Positions 8,745-17,656 of a stretch of 64,000 nucleotides of DNA are shown here, piece by piece. Both the position numbers and the translations under genes were made by a program. The stretch is from Moheibacter lacus (lineage in GTDB: Bacteria; Bacteroidota; Bacteroidia; Flavobacteriales; Weeksellaceae). The stretch spans positions 1,386,595 to 1,450,594 of the forward strand of contig NZ_JACDZE010000001.1 in the NCBI RefSeq assembly GCF_014042165.1, written 5' to 3'. The number at the start of each line of letters is the position of its first letter. Position 1 is the first letter of the stretch. The notes under the pieces were generated by a model. It was not told where the DNA came from and did no database searches. It saw nothing but the letters and a program-made list of their open reading frames with translations.

Positions 8745-8752
8745 CAAATGTA
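8745..8752 (-). promoter_or_regulatory. promoter -7 element for the pheA leader
   Basis: TACATTTG on the minus strand fits the TAnnTTTG consensus and lies 18 bp before the leader peptide ATG, giving a 5' leader of roughly 10-15 nt before the peptide. No clear TTG is seen near -33. Confidence 0.6.
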
Positions 8753-8800
8753 ATTAATTCTTGAAAAAAACGAAATTTTTTAAAAGAAAATTTGAAATAT

Positions 8801-8827
8801 AAAAAAAGCCGATTTAAAAATCGACTT
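8801..8827 (-). terminator. intrinsic terminator after the PorT-like gene
   Basis: On the minus strand AAGTCGATT / AATCGGCTT forms a 9-bp stem with one G-U pair and a 4-nt loop, followed by seven T. It lies 25 bp after the PorT-like stop codon and separates that transcript from the pheA leader promoter. Confidence 0.8.
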
Positions 8828-8851
8828 CCTAATTTGTATGTATAGAATGAT

Positions 8852-9568
8852 TTATTCGAATTTTAAGGAGAAGAAAACGCCTCTTGTAGAAAGCGATTTA
8901 AGCGATCCTGCCCATTGTGGAGGTGTGTCGGGATTGTCCTGAACCAATTCGTTGTTGAATAGGAAAATTCCTTTTAAAGCCGGCGTTAATTTGAACTTTT
9001 TGAAATAGATTTCAACACCTAACTCTGCTTGCCAGTTGACGTTATGGGTTTTCATCCGGAACATGGCATCTTGGTTGTCTTCCTCTTTCTTTTCATTGGA
9101 TTGAAGATTGACCATGTATCCGACACCAGCTTGTAGATAAGGTCTTGTGTTGACCCAACGATCACCATGGACTTTCAAAAGCAAAGGAATGTCGATGTAG
9201 GTAGATTTTACTTCACGAACGCTATCGACTTCAGAGGAAATGTTACCGAAATATAAATTTCTTTCAGCAAAATGAACACCTGGTTCTAATTTTAGATCCA
9301 AATATTCATGCAATTTCATTTTTCCCATTAAACCGACAGAAAATCCCATTTTATTTTCTTGTCGCAAATAAATCATCCCTTGTTGGTTCAGACCATTGTC
9401 GCCCGGCGTTACTTTGAAGGACATCAAATTGGTTCCCAAAAAGTATCCCCAGCTAAAAGGTTTTTCATCAAAATCCTCGCGATGCCAAGTTTTATCGTTG
9501 TTGGGACGAAATTGGCCAAATGAATTGACCATCAATGAAAAAAGGAGTATTGCCAAAAAATTTCTCAT
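8852..9568 (-). CDS. porT: PorT-like outer membrane beta-barrel protein
   Basis: A 238-residue exported protein: signal peptide MRNFLAILLFSLMV with likely cleavage near SFGQ, then repeated amphipathic strands ending in a terminal Phe (FFSLKF then E), as expected of an outer-membrane barrel. PorT/SprT-type proteins are accessory components of the type IX secretion and gliding machinery, and their position directly downstream of ubiE is a recurrent arrangement in flavobacteria. I chose ATG 9568 because it opens the signal peptide; a longer frame to 9631 adds a charged, non-signal extension. The family call rests on strand pattern and synteny more than on a catalytic motif, so another small barrel is possible. 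Confidence 0.7.
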   Translation of the reverse strand: MRNFLAILLFSLMVNSFGQFRPNNDKTWHREDFDEKPFSWGYFLGTNLMSFKVTPGDNGLNQQGMIYLRQENKMGFSVGLMGKMKLHEYLDLKLEPGVHFAERNLYFGNISSEVDSVREVKSTYIDIPLLLKVHGDRWVNTRPYLQAGVGYMVNLQSNEKKEEDNQDAMFRMKTHNVNWQAELGVEIYFKKFKLTPALKGIFLFNNELVQDNPDTPPQWAGSLKSLSTRGVFFSLKFE

Positions 9569-9675
9569 CTGTTCTGTTCTAGTTTTTTCATTTAGGTCAG
9601 TTTGATTTGCGGTTGAAAATGGATTTTTCAAAACTGCTGAATTCTTACCCTTTCCTTAACGAAAATTTCTGTGTT

Positions 9676-10401
9676 TTATTTTAAGCTCTCGTAAATGCTT
9701 GCGATTCCAAAAGTAAGTTTTTTATCGTAAGGTTCTACAAAATTTGAATTTTTTAAAATTTTCTTCATTTCATCTCCATATGGAAATGCTTTTACAGAGT
9801 CAGGTAGATAGGTGTATGCGCTTTGGTCTTTGGATATTTTTTTACCGATTTTTGGCAGGACATATCGCGAATAAAATGTGTACAATTGTTTCATGGGAAC
9901 GGCTTCCGGCTGTGAGAATTCTAAGATGATGAATTTTCCGCCCGGTTTTAAAACCCTGTAAATGTCGTCCAATCCCTTTTTTAAATTCTCAAAATTCCGA
10001 ACGCCAAATGCAACCGTAATTACATCAAAGGAATTGTCTGCAAATGGCATTTTCTCTGCGTCTCCTTGGATCATTTCGATGCGGTTTTCCAGATTTTGCT
10101 CTTTCACTTTTTTACGACCGACTTCCAACATACCAGCAGAAAGATCAAATCCGGTGATTTTGGCATCGGTTGCTTTTGCCATCGCAATCGCCAAATCTCC
10201 CGTTCCGGTGGCGATATCCAAAATGGTTTTTGGGTTTTCTTTTTTGACCGATTTTACCACTTTTTTGCGCCAACTTACGTCAATTCCCATCGATAAAATG
10301 CGGTTCAACAAGTCATATTTTCCTGAAATATTGTCAAACATCTGTTCGACTTGTTGCTTTTTGGTTAAATCTGAATCCGAATAGGGTTTTACATTACTCA
10401 T
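9676..10401 (-). CDS. ubiE: demethylmenaquinone methyltransferase
   Basis: This SAM-dependent enzyme carries out the last step of menaquinone synthesis. The 241 residues show the UbiE signature [18 protein letters not shown] near residue 23, SAM-binding [12 protein letters not shown], and [11 protein letters not shown]. In Bacteroidota, which use menaquinone and not ubiquinone, the MenG/UbiE substrate is demethylmenaquinone. It precedes the PorT-like gene by 107 bp on the same strand. Confidence 0.95.
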   Translation of the reverse strand: MSNVKPYSDSDLTKKQQVEQMFDNISGKYDLLNRILSMGIDVSWRKKVVKSVKKENPKTILDIATGTGDLAIAMAKATDAKITGFDLSAGMLEVGRKKVKEQNLENRIEMIQGDAEKMPFADNSFDVITVAFGVRNFENLKKGLDDIYRVLKPGGKFIILEFSQPEAVPMKQLYTFYSRYVLPKIGKKISKDQSAYTYLPDSVKAFPYGDEMKKILKNSNFVEPYDKKLTFGIASIYESLK

Positions 10402-10408
10402 AAGTTTG

Positions 10409-10416
10409 CAAAGTTA
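10409..10416 (-). promoter_or_regulatory. promoter -7 element for ubiE
   Basis: TAACTTTG on the minus strand, a full match to TAnnTTTG, ends 8 bp upstream of the ubiE ATG. The mRNA would be leaderless or nearly so. Confidence 0.5.
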
Positions 10417-10530
10417 AATATTTTGTGCGAAGTTGGGTGTGGGATGTAGGAAGTAATTTTTTTGATTATTTTCTCCATTTGACTGATTTATGTAGATGAT
10501 AATTTACGTGAATTCACTATCTGTTGTTAG

Positions 10531-10555
10531 TCATCCATCATCCATCATCCAACAT
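10531..10555. repeat. degenerate CATC-word repeat in an intergenic gap
   Basis: The 153-bp gap between ubiE and the next gene contains the words tCATCCATCATCCATCATCCAA in tandem. The same word family recurs in the gap at 26.18-26.21 kb. No gene or structure is otherwise visible in the gap. Confidence 0.6.
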
Positions 10556-11109
10556 TACTCATAATTCTCAAAATAAAATTGTTTGAAATCGTCTTTGGAA
10601 AATATTTTGGATAAATCGGTCGGAACGCCTTTTTTCAAAAAGATTTTAGGGTAATTCTGATCCAGATTATAATAGAAATCTTGGATGTAAATTTCGTTGA
10701 AATGTTTGATGTTTCCATGATAAATTTTTTCATCGATGGTGATCGTTTGGGAAGTAAACAAGGAATCTCGGTTTCTTCCGGCGCCATAAGGCCGTAGAAA
10801 TACATAATAATCTGCGCGAGTTGGATTGATAATCGCATTGAAACGGGTTACGTTAATGATGGTATCGACGCTTTTTCCATTGTAATTGAACTTTAAACTA
10901 TGTTTTCCGCCGTCCATTTGGATTTCCGTAGTTTGTTTGGGTGCGATAGAATACGTCTTTTCATCCAATTGGACTTTTAATATTTCGTCAGAAGGATTGG
11001 TGATCAGATAACTGTCTTTTTTTTCCAAAAAGAATTTGTAAATACCAAAGGAAAGGATAATAATTCCGATGGTCACCAATAAACCGATCATCGCAGGATT
11101 CTTTTTCAT
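10555..11109 (-). CDS. unknown protein with one N-terminal membrane helix
   Basis: I do not recognise this 184-residue protein. It begins KKNPAMIGLLVTIGIIILSF, a single membrane anchor with a short positively charged N-terminus, followed by an extracytoplasmic-type domain rich in beta strands and aromatic residues (many Tyr, Phe and Asn in the last 80 residues). The ATG overlaps the stop of the upstream lipoprotein gene by 4 bp, so the two are translationally coupled and probably act together. The downstream 153 bp hold only a degenerate repeat. Confidence 0.75.
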   Translation of the reverse strand: MKKNPAMIGLLVTIGIIILSFGIYKFFLEKKDSYLITNPSDEILKVQLDEKTYSIAPKQTTEIQMDGGKHSLKFNYNGKSVDTIINVTRFNAIINPTRADYYVFLRPYGAGRNRDSLFTSQTITIDEKIYHGNIKHFNEIYIQDFYYNLDQNYPKIFLKKGVPTDLSKIFSKDDFKQFYFENYE

Positions 11110-11579
11110 TTTATTCTTTTTAAATAAATTTTGTATCCGTTTTCAAGTATTTTATTAAAATTATCCACAAATTCATCATGTTGATTAGGGTCATATTCAA
11201 TATTCATTACGACAGGATTAGGAGTATTGTGACTTATAAAATAAATAGAGTCATCACTAATTTTATGTATATTATAACTATAATAGTAATCGTAATCTAA
11301 AAATTCAATTATCGAATCCGATTTAAGTTTGTATGCTTGTTCATTTAAACAATCAGAAAGACCATTTTTATATGGATAAATTTTTAATTTTTCATTTGAT
11401 TTAAATTCAAATACAGAATTTATTCTTAATGTGTCGGTACACATAGAACCATGTGAAAATGGATTAATTTCACAGTCATAAATTTGCCATTTACCAATAA
11501 TCCAATCGGACTTATTTTTTTTACAATTAATCAGTACTAGAATAATACTAATAAATAGGATTCGCCTAAATAAATTCAT
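11106..11579 (-). CDS. unknown lipoprotein, lipocalin-like pattern
   Basis: A 157-residue lipoprotein: charged MNLFRR, a hydrophobic stretch, then the lipobox LINC with C19 as the lipidation site. The mature part opens with WIIGKWQIYD and continues as alternating short strands, a pattern seen in small lipocalin-like lipoproteins of this phylum; that similarity is only suggestive. The gene is visibly more AT-rich than its neighbours, with many Ile, Asn, Tyr and Asp codons ending in A or T, which may point to a separate history. It overlaps the next gene by 4 bp. Confidence 0.75.
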   Translation of the reverse strand: MNLFRRILFISIILVLINCKKNKSDWIIGKWQIYDCEINPFSHGSMCTDTLRINSVFEFKSNEKLKIYPYKNGLSDCLNEQAYKLKSDSIIEFLDYDYYYSYNIHKISDDSIYFISHNTPNPVVMNIEYDPNQHDEFVDNFNKILENGYKIYLKRIK

Positions 11580-11583
11580 TTAG

Positions 11584-11616
11584 CAAAATTACCCAATCGA
11601 AACCGAAATAATTCAA
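11584..11616 (-). promoter_or_regulatory. promoter of the lipoprotein pair
   Basis: On the minus strand TTG (11614-11616), 22 bp, then TAATTTTG (11584-11591) fits the Bacteroidota -33/-7 layout. The -7 element ends 4 bp before the ATG at 11579, so the transcript would be leaderless. Confidence 0.55.
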
Positions 11617-11652
11617 AACACCACAAAGTTTTTCTACTTTGCGAAATAATTG

Positions 11653-11660
11653 TACATTTG
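11653..11660 (+). promoter_or_regulatory. promoter -7 element for rpsO
   Basis: TACATTTG matches TAnnTTTG and lies 38 bp upstream of the rpsO ATG. A 6-bp inverted repeat CAAAGT / ACTTTG (11624-11641) sits just upstream, across the -20 to -35 region, and could bind a regulator; that is speculative. Confidence 0.55.
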
Positions 11661-11698
11661 CAGCCGCATACATAATAATCATTTAAAACAATATTGGA

Positions 11699-11968
11699 AT
11701 GTATTTGACAACAGAAAAAAAACAAGAAATTTTTGCAAAACACGGTAAATCTACAACAGATACCGGTTCTGCCGAAGGCCAAGTTGCCTTATTTACCTTC
11801 AGAATCAACCATTTGACGGAGCATTTGAAAAGAAATCGTAAAGATTTTGCTACGGAAAAAGCATTGGTTGCGCTCGTAGGTAAAAGAAAAAGTTTATTGG
11901 ATTATTTGAAAAACAAAGACATCGAAAGATATCGTGCGATCATCGCCGAGCTTGGTCTTCGTAAATAA
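11699..11968 (+). CDS. rpsO: 30S ribosomal protein S15
   Basis: S15 binds 16S rRNA in the platform of the small subunit. The 89-residue length is exact for the family, and the conserved core TGSAEGQVALFTFRINHLTEH and LVGKRKSLLDYL is present in outline (residues about 22-80). It is followed by pnp, the common bacterial order, but a strong terminator lies between the two. Confidence 0.97.
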   Translation: MYLTTEKKQEIFAKHGKSTTDTGSAEGQVALFTFRINHLTEHLKRNRKDFATEKALVALVGKRKSLLDYLKNKDIERYRAIIAELGLRK

Positions 11969-11984
11969 TTCAAAACAACAACAG

Positions 11985-12016
11985 AAAAAAGGGCAATTGC
12001 AAGATTGCCTTTTTTG
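11985..12016 (+). terminator. intrinsic terminator after rpsO
   Basis: GGCAAT / ATTGCC (11992-11997 and 12004-12009) with a 6-nt loop, extended by an A-run before and a T-run after. It could work in both directions. It lies 17 bp after the rpsO stop and 126 bp before pnp, so pnp probably has its own promoter or depends on read-through. Confidence 0.75.
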
Positions 12017-12033
12017 TTTTTTAGAAGTTTCAA

Positions 12034-12067
12034 TTTCAAACTTGAAACCTTGAACTTGAAACCTGAA
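12034..12067. repeat. degenerate AAACTTGAAAC-type intergenic repeat
   Basis: The gap before pnp carries tandem words TTCAAACTTGAAACC and TTGAACTTGAAACCTGAAA. Related words recur at 26.15 kb, 31.71 kb and 37.55 kb. They are not coding. Confidence 0.6.
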
Positions 12068-12141
12068 ATGAAAATTATAGAAAGACTATAAATAACCGTG
12101 AAGCAAACGGCTTCACACAGACGAATTAAAAACATTAGACG

Positions 12142-14304
12142 ATGATTCCACAAGCAATCACAGAAACGATTACACTGGCAGATGGCCGGGAAATCACGAT
12201 TGAAACGGGAAAGTTAGCCAAACAAGCTGACGGTTCCGTTGTTGTAAAAATGGGCGGTACGATGCTTCTTGCCACCGTAGTTGCCAACAAAGAAGCCAAC
12301 CCTGGTGTTGACTTTTTACCTTTGACAGTAGATTATAGAGAGAAATTTTATGCAGGAGGAAAGATTCCGGGGAATTTTTTCCGTAGAGAAGCAAGACCTT
12401 CTGACCAAGAAATTTTGACCATGCGTTTGGTAGACCGCGTTTTGAGACCTTTGTTTCCGGAGGATTTTCATGCGGAAGTTCAAGTGATGATTTCACTTAT
12501 TTCTTATGACGGACAGTCTATTCCGGACGATTTAGCCGGACTTGCTGCTTCTGCGGCAATCGCCATTACTGACATTCCGTTTAACGGACCGATGTCTGAA
12601 GTACGTGTCGTGCGTATCAATGGAGAATTGTCCATCAATCCCAACTACAAACAATTGGCAGAAGTCGAATTGGATATCGTGGTCGGTGCTACGAAATCTT
12701 CTATCGTGATGGTAGAAGGTGAAATGAAAGAGATCACGGAAGAGGAAATGCTCGAAGCGATCAGTTTTGCACACGAAGAAATCAAAAAACAAATAGAAGC
12801 GCAAGAAAGATTGGCCGAGAAAGTCGGGAAATCTGCGCCGAAAAGAGAATATAGCCATGAAGATCACGATGAAATAATCCGTGAAAAAGTATGGGCAGAA
12901 TGTTACCAAAAAGTATATGACGTTGCCAAATCTCCTTCTGCAAAAGAAGAAAGAGGAGAGAAATTCAAAGCCGTTTTGGATGAATTTTTAGCACAATATG
13001 AAGGTGATGAAGAAGAATTGGCCCGCGTTACGCCATTTGTAAAAGTATATTACCACGATGTGGAAAAAGAAGCGATGCGTCAGATGATTTTGAACGAACA
13101 AGTTCGTCTAGATGGTCGTAACCCGAAAGAAATCAGACCGATTTGGTGTGAAGTGGACTATCTGCCAGGAACACATGGTTCTGCAGTATTTACACGAGGA
13201 GAAACCCAGTCATTGACTGCTTTGACGCTTGGTTCTTCCAAAGATGCCAATATGGTAGACAGCGTGATTTCACAATACGATGAAAAATTCTTCTTACATT
13301 ATAATTTCCCACCATTTTCAACCGGTGAAGCGCGTCCATTAAGAGGAACTTCTCGTCGTGAGGTTGGTCATGGAAATTTGGCACAAAGAGCATTGACTTG
13401 GACCTTGCCAGAGGAATATCCTTATACAGTCCGTATCGTTTCAGATATTTTGGAATCCAACGGATCCTCTTCCATGGCGACGGTTTGTGCCGGAACTTTG
13501 GCGTTGATGGACGGTGGTGTGCCAATTAAAAAACCGGTTTCCGGAATCGCAATGGGATTGATAACCGATCAGAAATCAGGGAAATTTACCGTTCTTTCAG
13601 ACATCTTAGGAGACGAAGATCATTTGGGAGATATGGACTTTAAAGTTACCGGAACCAAAGACGGAATCACAGCTTGTCAGATGGACATCAAAATTCAAGG
13701 TTTGACCATGGACATCATGAAACAAGCGTTGGAACAAGCACGTGAAGGTCGTATTCATATTTTAGGCGAAATGATGAAAACAATCACCGAATCTCGTGAG
13801 CAATTGAAACCAAATGCACCGAAATTGATCGTAGTTGAAATCCCTAAAGAATTCATCGGTGCGGTAATCGGACCAGGTGGAAAAGTAATTCAAGAGTTAC
13901 AAAAAGAAACCGAAACGGTTATTGCAATCGAAGAAACCGAAACTTCAGGACGCGTAGAAATTGCAGGTGTAGATCAAGCGAAAATCGATGCAGCCATCGC
14001 TCGCATCAAACAAATTGCATTTGTACCGGAAGTAGGTGAGACCTACAATGCCGTTGTAAAATCCATCAAACCATTTGGAGCTTTTGTTGAGATTTCAAAA
14101 GGCGTAGAAGGATTGGTTCATATTTCCGAAATCGAGCACAGACGTTTGAATACGGTTGAAGAAGTATTGAACTTGAACGATAAAGTGAAAGTGAAATTCT
14201 TAGGTTATGATGATAAAAAGAAAATGAAACTTTCCATCAAAGCTTTGTTACCAAAGCCGGAAAAAGCCGAAAAGCCGGCTCAAAACAATAATTCTGCTGA
14301 ATAA
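12142..14304 (+). CDS. pnp: polynucleotide phosphorylase
   Basis: PNPase degrades RNA 3' to 5' by phosphorolysis in the cytoplasm. The 720 residues give the complete domain set: first RNase PH domain (about 10-145), linking alpha domain, second RNase PH domain (about 320-540), KH domain containing [12 protein letters not shown] near residue 577, and an S1 domain with [20 protein letters not shown] near 645. The C-terminal tail is short and Lys/Pro-rich. It lies behind rpsO. Confidence 0.98.
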   Translation: MIPQAITETITLADGREITIETGKLAKQADGSVVVKMGGTMLLATVVANKEANPGVDFLPLTVDYREKFYAGGKIPGNFFRREARPSDQEILTMRLVDRVLRPLFPEDFHAEVQVMISLISYDGQSIPDDLAGLAASAAIAITDIPFNGPMSEVRVVRINGELSINPNYKQLAEVELDIVVGATKSSIVMVEGEMKEITEEEMLEAISFAHEEIKKQIEAQERLAEKVGKSAPKREYSHEDHDEIIREKVWAECYQKVYDVAKSPSAKEERGEKFKAVLDEFLAQYEGDEEELARVTPFVKVYYHDVEKEAMRQMILNEQVRLDGRNPKEIRPIWCEVDYLPGTHGSAVFTRGETQSLTALTLGSSKDANMVDSVISQYDEKFFLHYNFPPFSTGEARPLRGTSRREVGHGNLAQRALTWTLPEEYPYTVRIVSDILESNGSSSMATVCAGTLALMDGGVPIKKPVSGIAMGLITDQKSGKFTVLSDILGDEDHLGDMDFKVTGTKDGITACQMDIKIQGLTMDIMKQALEQAREGRIHILGEMMKTITESREQLKPNAPKLIVVEIPKEFIGAVIGPGGKVIQELQKETETVIAIEETETSGRVEIAGVDQAKIDAAIARIKQIAFVPEVGETYNAVVKSIKPFGAFVEISKGVEGLVHISEIEHRRLNTVEEVLNLNDKVKVKFLGYDDKKKMKLSIKALLPKPEKAEKPAQNNNSAE

Positions 14305-14344
14305 TTTGACTTTGTCGAATCTTCGATTTCAGTTGTTATACTCG

Positions 14345-14374
14345 AAAAACGCCTCCATTTGGGGGCGTTTTTTT
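14345..14374 (+). terminator. intrinsic terminator between pnp and topB
   Basis: ACGCCTCC (14349-14356) pairs with GGGGGCGT (14361-14368) through one G-U, with loop ATTT, followed by seven T. An A-run before the stem means it could also serve topB, which converges from the other side. Confidence 0.85.
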
Positions 14375-14377
14375 ATT

Positions 14378-16483
14378 TCAATTCAACTCAACTTCAAAAC
14401 TCTCACCCAAACTCAAACTTCCTTCCGACTTATTTTCCGGATGCGATTTAAATCCTTTCAACTTTGAAGTTTTTCCTTTTTGTATCAAATCTTGTATTTG
14501 TTTCTCAGTCAGCTTTTTACCAAAAATTTCAAATGGAATTTTAAACCCACATTTCTTAAAATTCGTACAACCAACAGCCGTTTTCCCTTTGACCAATTTA
14601 GCGGATTTGCATTTCGGACAATCCATTTCTTCCCAAATGATTTTCGATTTTTTGCGTGATGCTTTTTCTTTTTTGACTTCAGGTTTTACTTCGTGCAGTT
14701 CTATGGTTTTGCCTCTTCCTGTTTTTACTTTTTGTGTCAATTCCCAAACCATTTTGATCAATTCTTGTTTGAATTGATTTGCTTCATATTCACCACTTTC
14801 TATCTTTCGGAGTTTTGATTCCCATTCGCCCGTCAATTCCGGACTTTTTAACAATTCATCTTCGATCGTATCGATGAGTTCCATTCCGGTTGAAGTCGCA
14901 ACTAGGTTTTTGCGTTTTTTTTCAATGTATTTTCTTCGAAACAAAGTTTCGATGATGTTCGCTCGGGTGGAAGGTCTTCCGATCCCATTGTTTTTCATCA
15001 TTTCCCGCAATTCCTCATCTTCTACTTGCTTTCCGGCAGTCTCCATCGCACGGAGTAAAGTCGCTTCTGTAAAGTGTTTAGGAGGGGAAGTTCTTCCTTG
15101 ATGGACAAATGGTTCATGTGGTCCGGTTTCGCCAACTTTAAATTCGGGAATGGATTGTTCTTCGTTTTTTTCTTCCTCAGATTCGTCCTTTTTGTCTTTA
15201 ACATAAACTTCGCGCCAGCCCAATTCTAAGATTTGTTTTCCGGTTGCTTTGAAAGGAATTTCGCCTACTTTACCTTCAACGAGCGTATTGGAAATTTTAC
15301 ACTCCGGATAAAAAACCGCAATAAACCGACGCGCAATCAGATCATAAATTAATTTTTCTTCTCTCACCAAACTAGCGCTCGGCGGAATGTCGGTTGGGAT
15401 GATCGCATGGTGATCGGTCACCTTTTTATCGTCAAAAACCGCTTTGGATTTCTGAATCGGTTTTTCCAGAAGAGGCGCAATTAAATGGGTGTAAAAATGC
15501 ATTTTCTGAAGAATTCCGGGAACTTTCGGATGCAAACTTTCCGACAAATAAGTCGTGTCTACCCGCGGATAAGTCACATGTTTTTTCTCGTATAAACTTT
15601 GGACATATTTCAACGTATTTTCAGCTGAAAAACCAAATTTTTTATTTGCCTCAACTTGCAAAGCCGTCAAATCAAACAACCGCGGATTTTTTTCTTTTCC
15701 TTCTTTGATTTCAAATGAAAGGATTTCAAAAAGGTGTTGTTTCAAATAATCCAAACCTTTTTCCGCTCTTTCTTGGGAATTCAACCGATCTATATCCGCA
15801 TTGAACACAACTTCTCGGTATTTGGTTTTCAATTCCCAATAATCTTCCGTTTGGAATGCATCGATTTCTTTTTGTCGCTGAACAATCATCGCCAAAGTCG
15901 GCGTTTGAACTCTTCCAATCGACAAAACCGCTTTTCCACCACCAAATTTTTTGGTAAATAATCTCGTTGCATTGATGCCTAGAAGCCAATCCCCAACAGC
16001 TCTTGCGTTGCCGGCGAGATAAAGATTCAGGTATTCTTCAGCAGGTTTCAGATTTTCAAAACCTTCCTTGATCGCTTCTTCCGTCAAAGACGAAATCCAA
16101 AGCCTTTTGGTCGGTTTGTCACAACCTGCTTTTTGTAAAACCCAACCTTGGATGACTTCTCCTTCCTGTCCGGCATCACCACAATTGATCACTTCTTCAC
16201 AATCTTGAACCAATTTTTCAATGGTTTTGAATTGTTTTTCAACGCCTTTGTTGGTCAGTAATTTGATGCCAAATCGCTGTGGAATAATCGGTAAAGTATT
16301 TAAATCCCAGTACTTTAAACTCGGATCATAATCATGAGGTTCTTTCAGCGTGCACAAATGCCCAAAGGTCCAAGTTACACAATAGCCATTCCCTTCCAAA
16401 TAACCATCCCGAGCCGTTGTAGCGCCCAGGACTTTGGCGATATCTCGTGCTACACTTGGTTTTTCTGCGATGCAAAGTTTCAT
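14378..16483 (-). CDS. topB: DNA topoisomerase III (type IA)
   Basis: A 701-residue type IA topoisomerase that relaxes or decatenates single-strand-containing DNA. The N-terminal TOPRIM domain starts MKLCIAEKPSVARDIAKVLG, with the acidic triad region NCGDAGQEGEVI near residue 100. The active-site Tyr is in VTYPRVDTTYLS near residue 315. The C-terminus holds one zinc-ribbon-like segment, CPKCKSAKL and CTNFKKCGF. It is distinct from the topA at 40.0-42.5 kb. TopB-type enzymes may be chromosomal or come from mobile elements; nothing mobile is seen here. Confidence 0.95.
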   Translation of the reverse strand: MKLCIAEKPSVARDIAKVLGATTARDGYLEGNGYCVTWTFGHLCTLKEPHDYDPSLKYWDLNTLPIIPQRFGIKLLTNKGVEKQFKTIEKLVQDCEEVINCGDAGQEGEVIQGWVLQKAGCDKPTKRLWISSLTEEAIKEGFENLKPAEEYLNLYLAGNARAVGDWLLGINATRLFTKKFGGGKAVLSIGRVQTPTLAMIVQRQKEIDAFQTEDYWELKTKYREVVFNADIDRLNSQERAEKGLDYLKQHLFEILSFEIKEGKEKNPRLFDLTALQVEANKKFGFSAENTLKYVQSLYEKKHVTYPRVDTTYLSESLHPKVPGILQKMHFYTHLIAPLLEKPIQKSKAVFDDKKVTDHHAIIPTDIPPSASLVREEKLIYDLIARRFIAVFYPECKISNTLVEGKVGEIPFKATGKQILELGWREVYVKDKKDESEEEKNEEQSIPEFKVGETGPHEPFVHQGRTSPPKHFTEATLLRAMETAGKQVEDEELREMMKNNGIGRPSTRANIIETLFRRKYIEKKRKNLVATSTGMELIDTIEDELLKSPELTGEWESKLRKIESGEYEANQFKQELIKMVWELTQKVKTGRGKTIELHEVKPEVKKEKASRKKSKIIWEEMDCPKCKSAKLVKGKTAVGCTNFKKCGFKIPFEIFGKKLTEKQIQDLIQKGKTSKLKGFKSHPENKSEGSLSLGESFEVELN

Positions 16484-16567
16484 GAATGGAAATTTGGACT
16501 ACAAAAATCTGTAAATTTTTTGACTTCGAATTAGCCTTAAGACGAAAGCTGAATTGAATTAGCTAAA

Positions 16568-16771
16568 TCATTGATCGACTGTGTGAAATTCGTAAAAACA
16601 AAAAATAGAAATTAAAAACAAAGTTGCAGCTCCGCCAATTCCTCTGATCAATCTTGCAGCAGCTAAATGGGATTTTTCTTTTTGATCTTTAATCCAATCT
16701 CTGTACAAATAAACCGAATAATAGATTCCCAAAATCCCAAATGAAATTCCTCCGATCAATTGAATGTTCAT
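16568..16771 (-). CDS. small unknown membrane protein
   Basis: A 67-residue protein with two predicted membrane helices (about residues 3-23 and 43-61) separated by a charged loop RDWIKDQKEKS. I do not recognise a family. Its ATG overlaps the stop of the upstream 112-residue gene by 4 bp, so the two are likely co-translated. Confidence 0.65.
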   Translation of the reverse strand: MNIQLIGGISFGILGIYYSVYLYRDWIKDQKEKSHLAAARLIRGIGGAATLFLISIFCFYEFHTVDQ

Positions 16772-17106
16772 CCTTTTACCAATTCTATCGACTCCAAATC
16801 GCTGAAATCTTCACTTAAATCTTTTGACAAATGGAAAATCTTTTCATTCTCAAATAATTCAATTGGACTGAAAACCACCAAAACATCTTGACGTTCATCG
16901 TTGACCAATAAAAAGAAATCTAACAAATCTTCGTTAACATCTGTATCATTTTTGCGAAGAAATTCCTTCAAATTTTGATCAATAATCGTTTTATCAATTG
17001 CCGCAATTTCAAAAATTTTTGTACTTCCTAAATAATATATCTCATCAAATTCTGCTAAAACTTCTTTCTCCAATAAAGTCTGTAAAGAATCCAACCAAAC
17101 ATTCAT
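16768..17106 (-). CDS. unknown acidic cytoplasmic protein
   Basis: A 112-residue soluble, acidic protein with no signal peptide or recognised motif. It lies 16 bp downstream of the DoxX gene and overlaps the small membrane protein gene by 4 bp, forming a three-gene minus-strand unit (DoxX, this gene, small membrane protein). Function unknown. Confidence 0.7.
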   Translation of the reverse strand: MNVWLDSLQTLLEKEVLAEFDEIYYLGSTKIFEIAAIDKTIIDQNLKEFLRKNDTDVNEDLLDFFLLVNDERQDVLVVFSPIELFENEKIFHLSKDLSEDFSDLESIELVKG

Positions 17107-17122
17107 AAATCTTTCTTTTTAA

Positions 17123-17524
17123 TTAATTTTCACTTTTTTTATCAAAAACCGCATCCAAACTAAATCTTCCTGCTCCTTCAAAAATCAACAACAAACTCCC
17201 AAAAAACATCGCCAAAGCCGGTGTCATTTCTTCCAAACTCAAATGTCTGTCCACAACAAAAAACGCAACCAGAAAATTGATCAACATCAGAAAAGCCACA
17301 AACCTTGTTTGGAGGCCGAGTACGATCAAAAGTCCGCAAATCATCTGTGCATAAACCGAGAGTGGCGCTGATAAAGTCGGATAAGGAACGCCATAACTAT
17401 CGAGAAATTGAGCAAATTCAGCCATTTTCTCTGAACTGACCACATTGTCCCAAACGCCTAAAAATATCCGACCTCCCATGAAAAATCGAAATAGTAAAAG
17501 TCCTAAACCTTTTAATGCTTCCAT
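17123..17524 (-). CDS. DoxX family membrane protein
   Basis: A 133-residue protein with four hydrophobic helices. The N-terminal LGLLLFRFFMGGRIFLGVWD and the MICGLLIVLGLQTRF segment are characteristic of DoxX/MauE-type proteins. Members are linked to quinol oxidation or redox stress in some bacteria, but most are uncharacterised. It leads a short unit with two unknown genes. Confidence 0.8.
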   Translation of the reverse strand: MEALKGLGLLLFRFFMGGRIFLGVWDNVVSSEKMAEFAQFLDSYGVPYPTLSAPLSVYAQMICGLLIVLGLQTRFVAFLMLINFLVAFFVVDRHLSLEEMTPALAMFFGSLLLIFEGAGRFSLDAVFDKKSEN

Positions 17525-17603
17525 AGTTTTTGAATTAGTTGCACTAAATTAACGAAAATCAATCAATTCATCGAAATATTTAGCTTTTGACAAACAGAAT
17601 GGA

Positions 17604-17636
17604 TTTGAAATGCTGAATAAAAATCCATTATATTTG
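17604..17636 (+). promoter_or_regulatory. promoter of the ABC-F gene
   Basis: TTTG (17604-17607), 21 bp, then TATATTTG (17629-17636): both elements of the Bacteroidota promoter with correct spacing, ending 20 bp before the ATG. Confidence 0.65.
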
Positions 17637-17656
17637 TTTCGACAACAAACACACAA

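Noticed and set aside
12532-12909. 125-codon frame opposite pnp
   Set aside because: Phe-rich antisense translation inside a conserved pnp domain; no promoter or motif.
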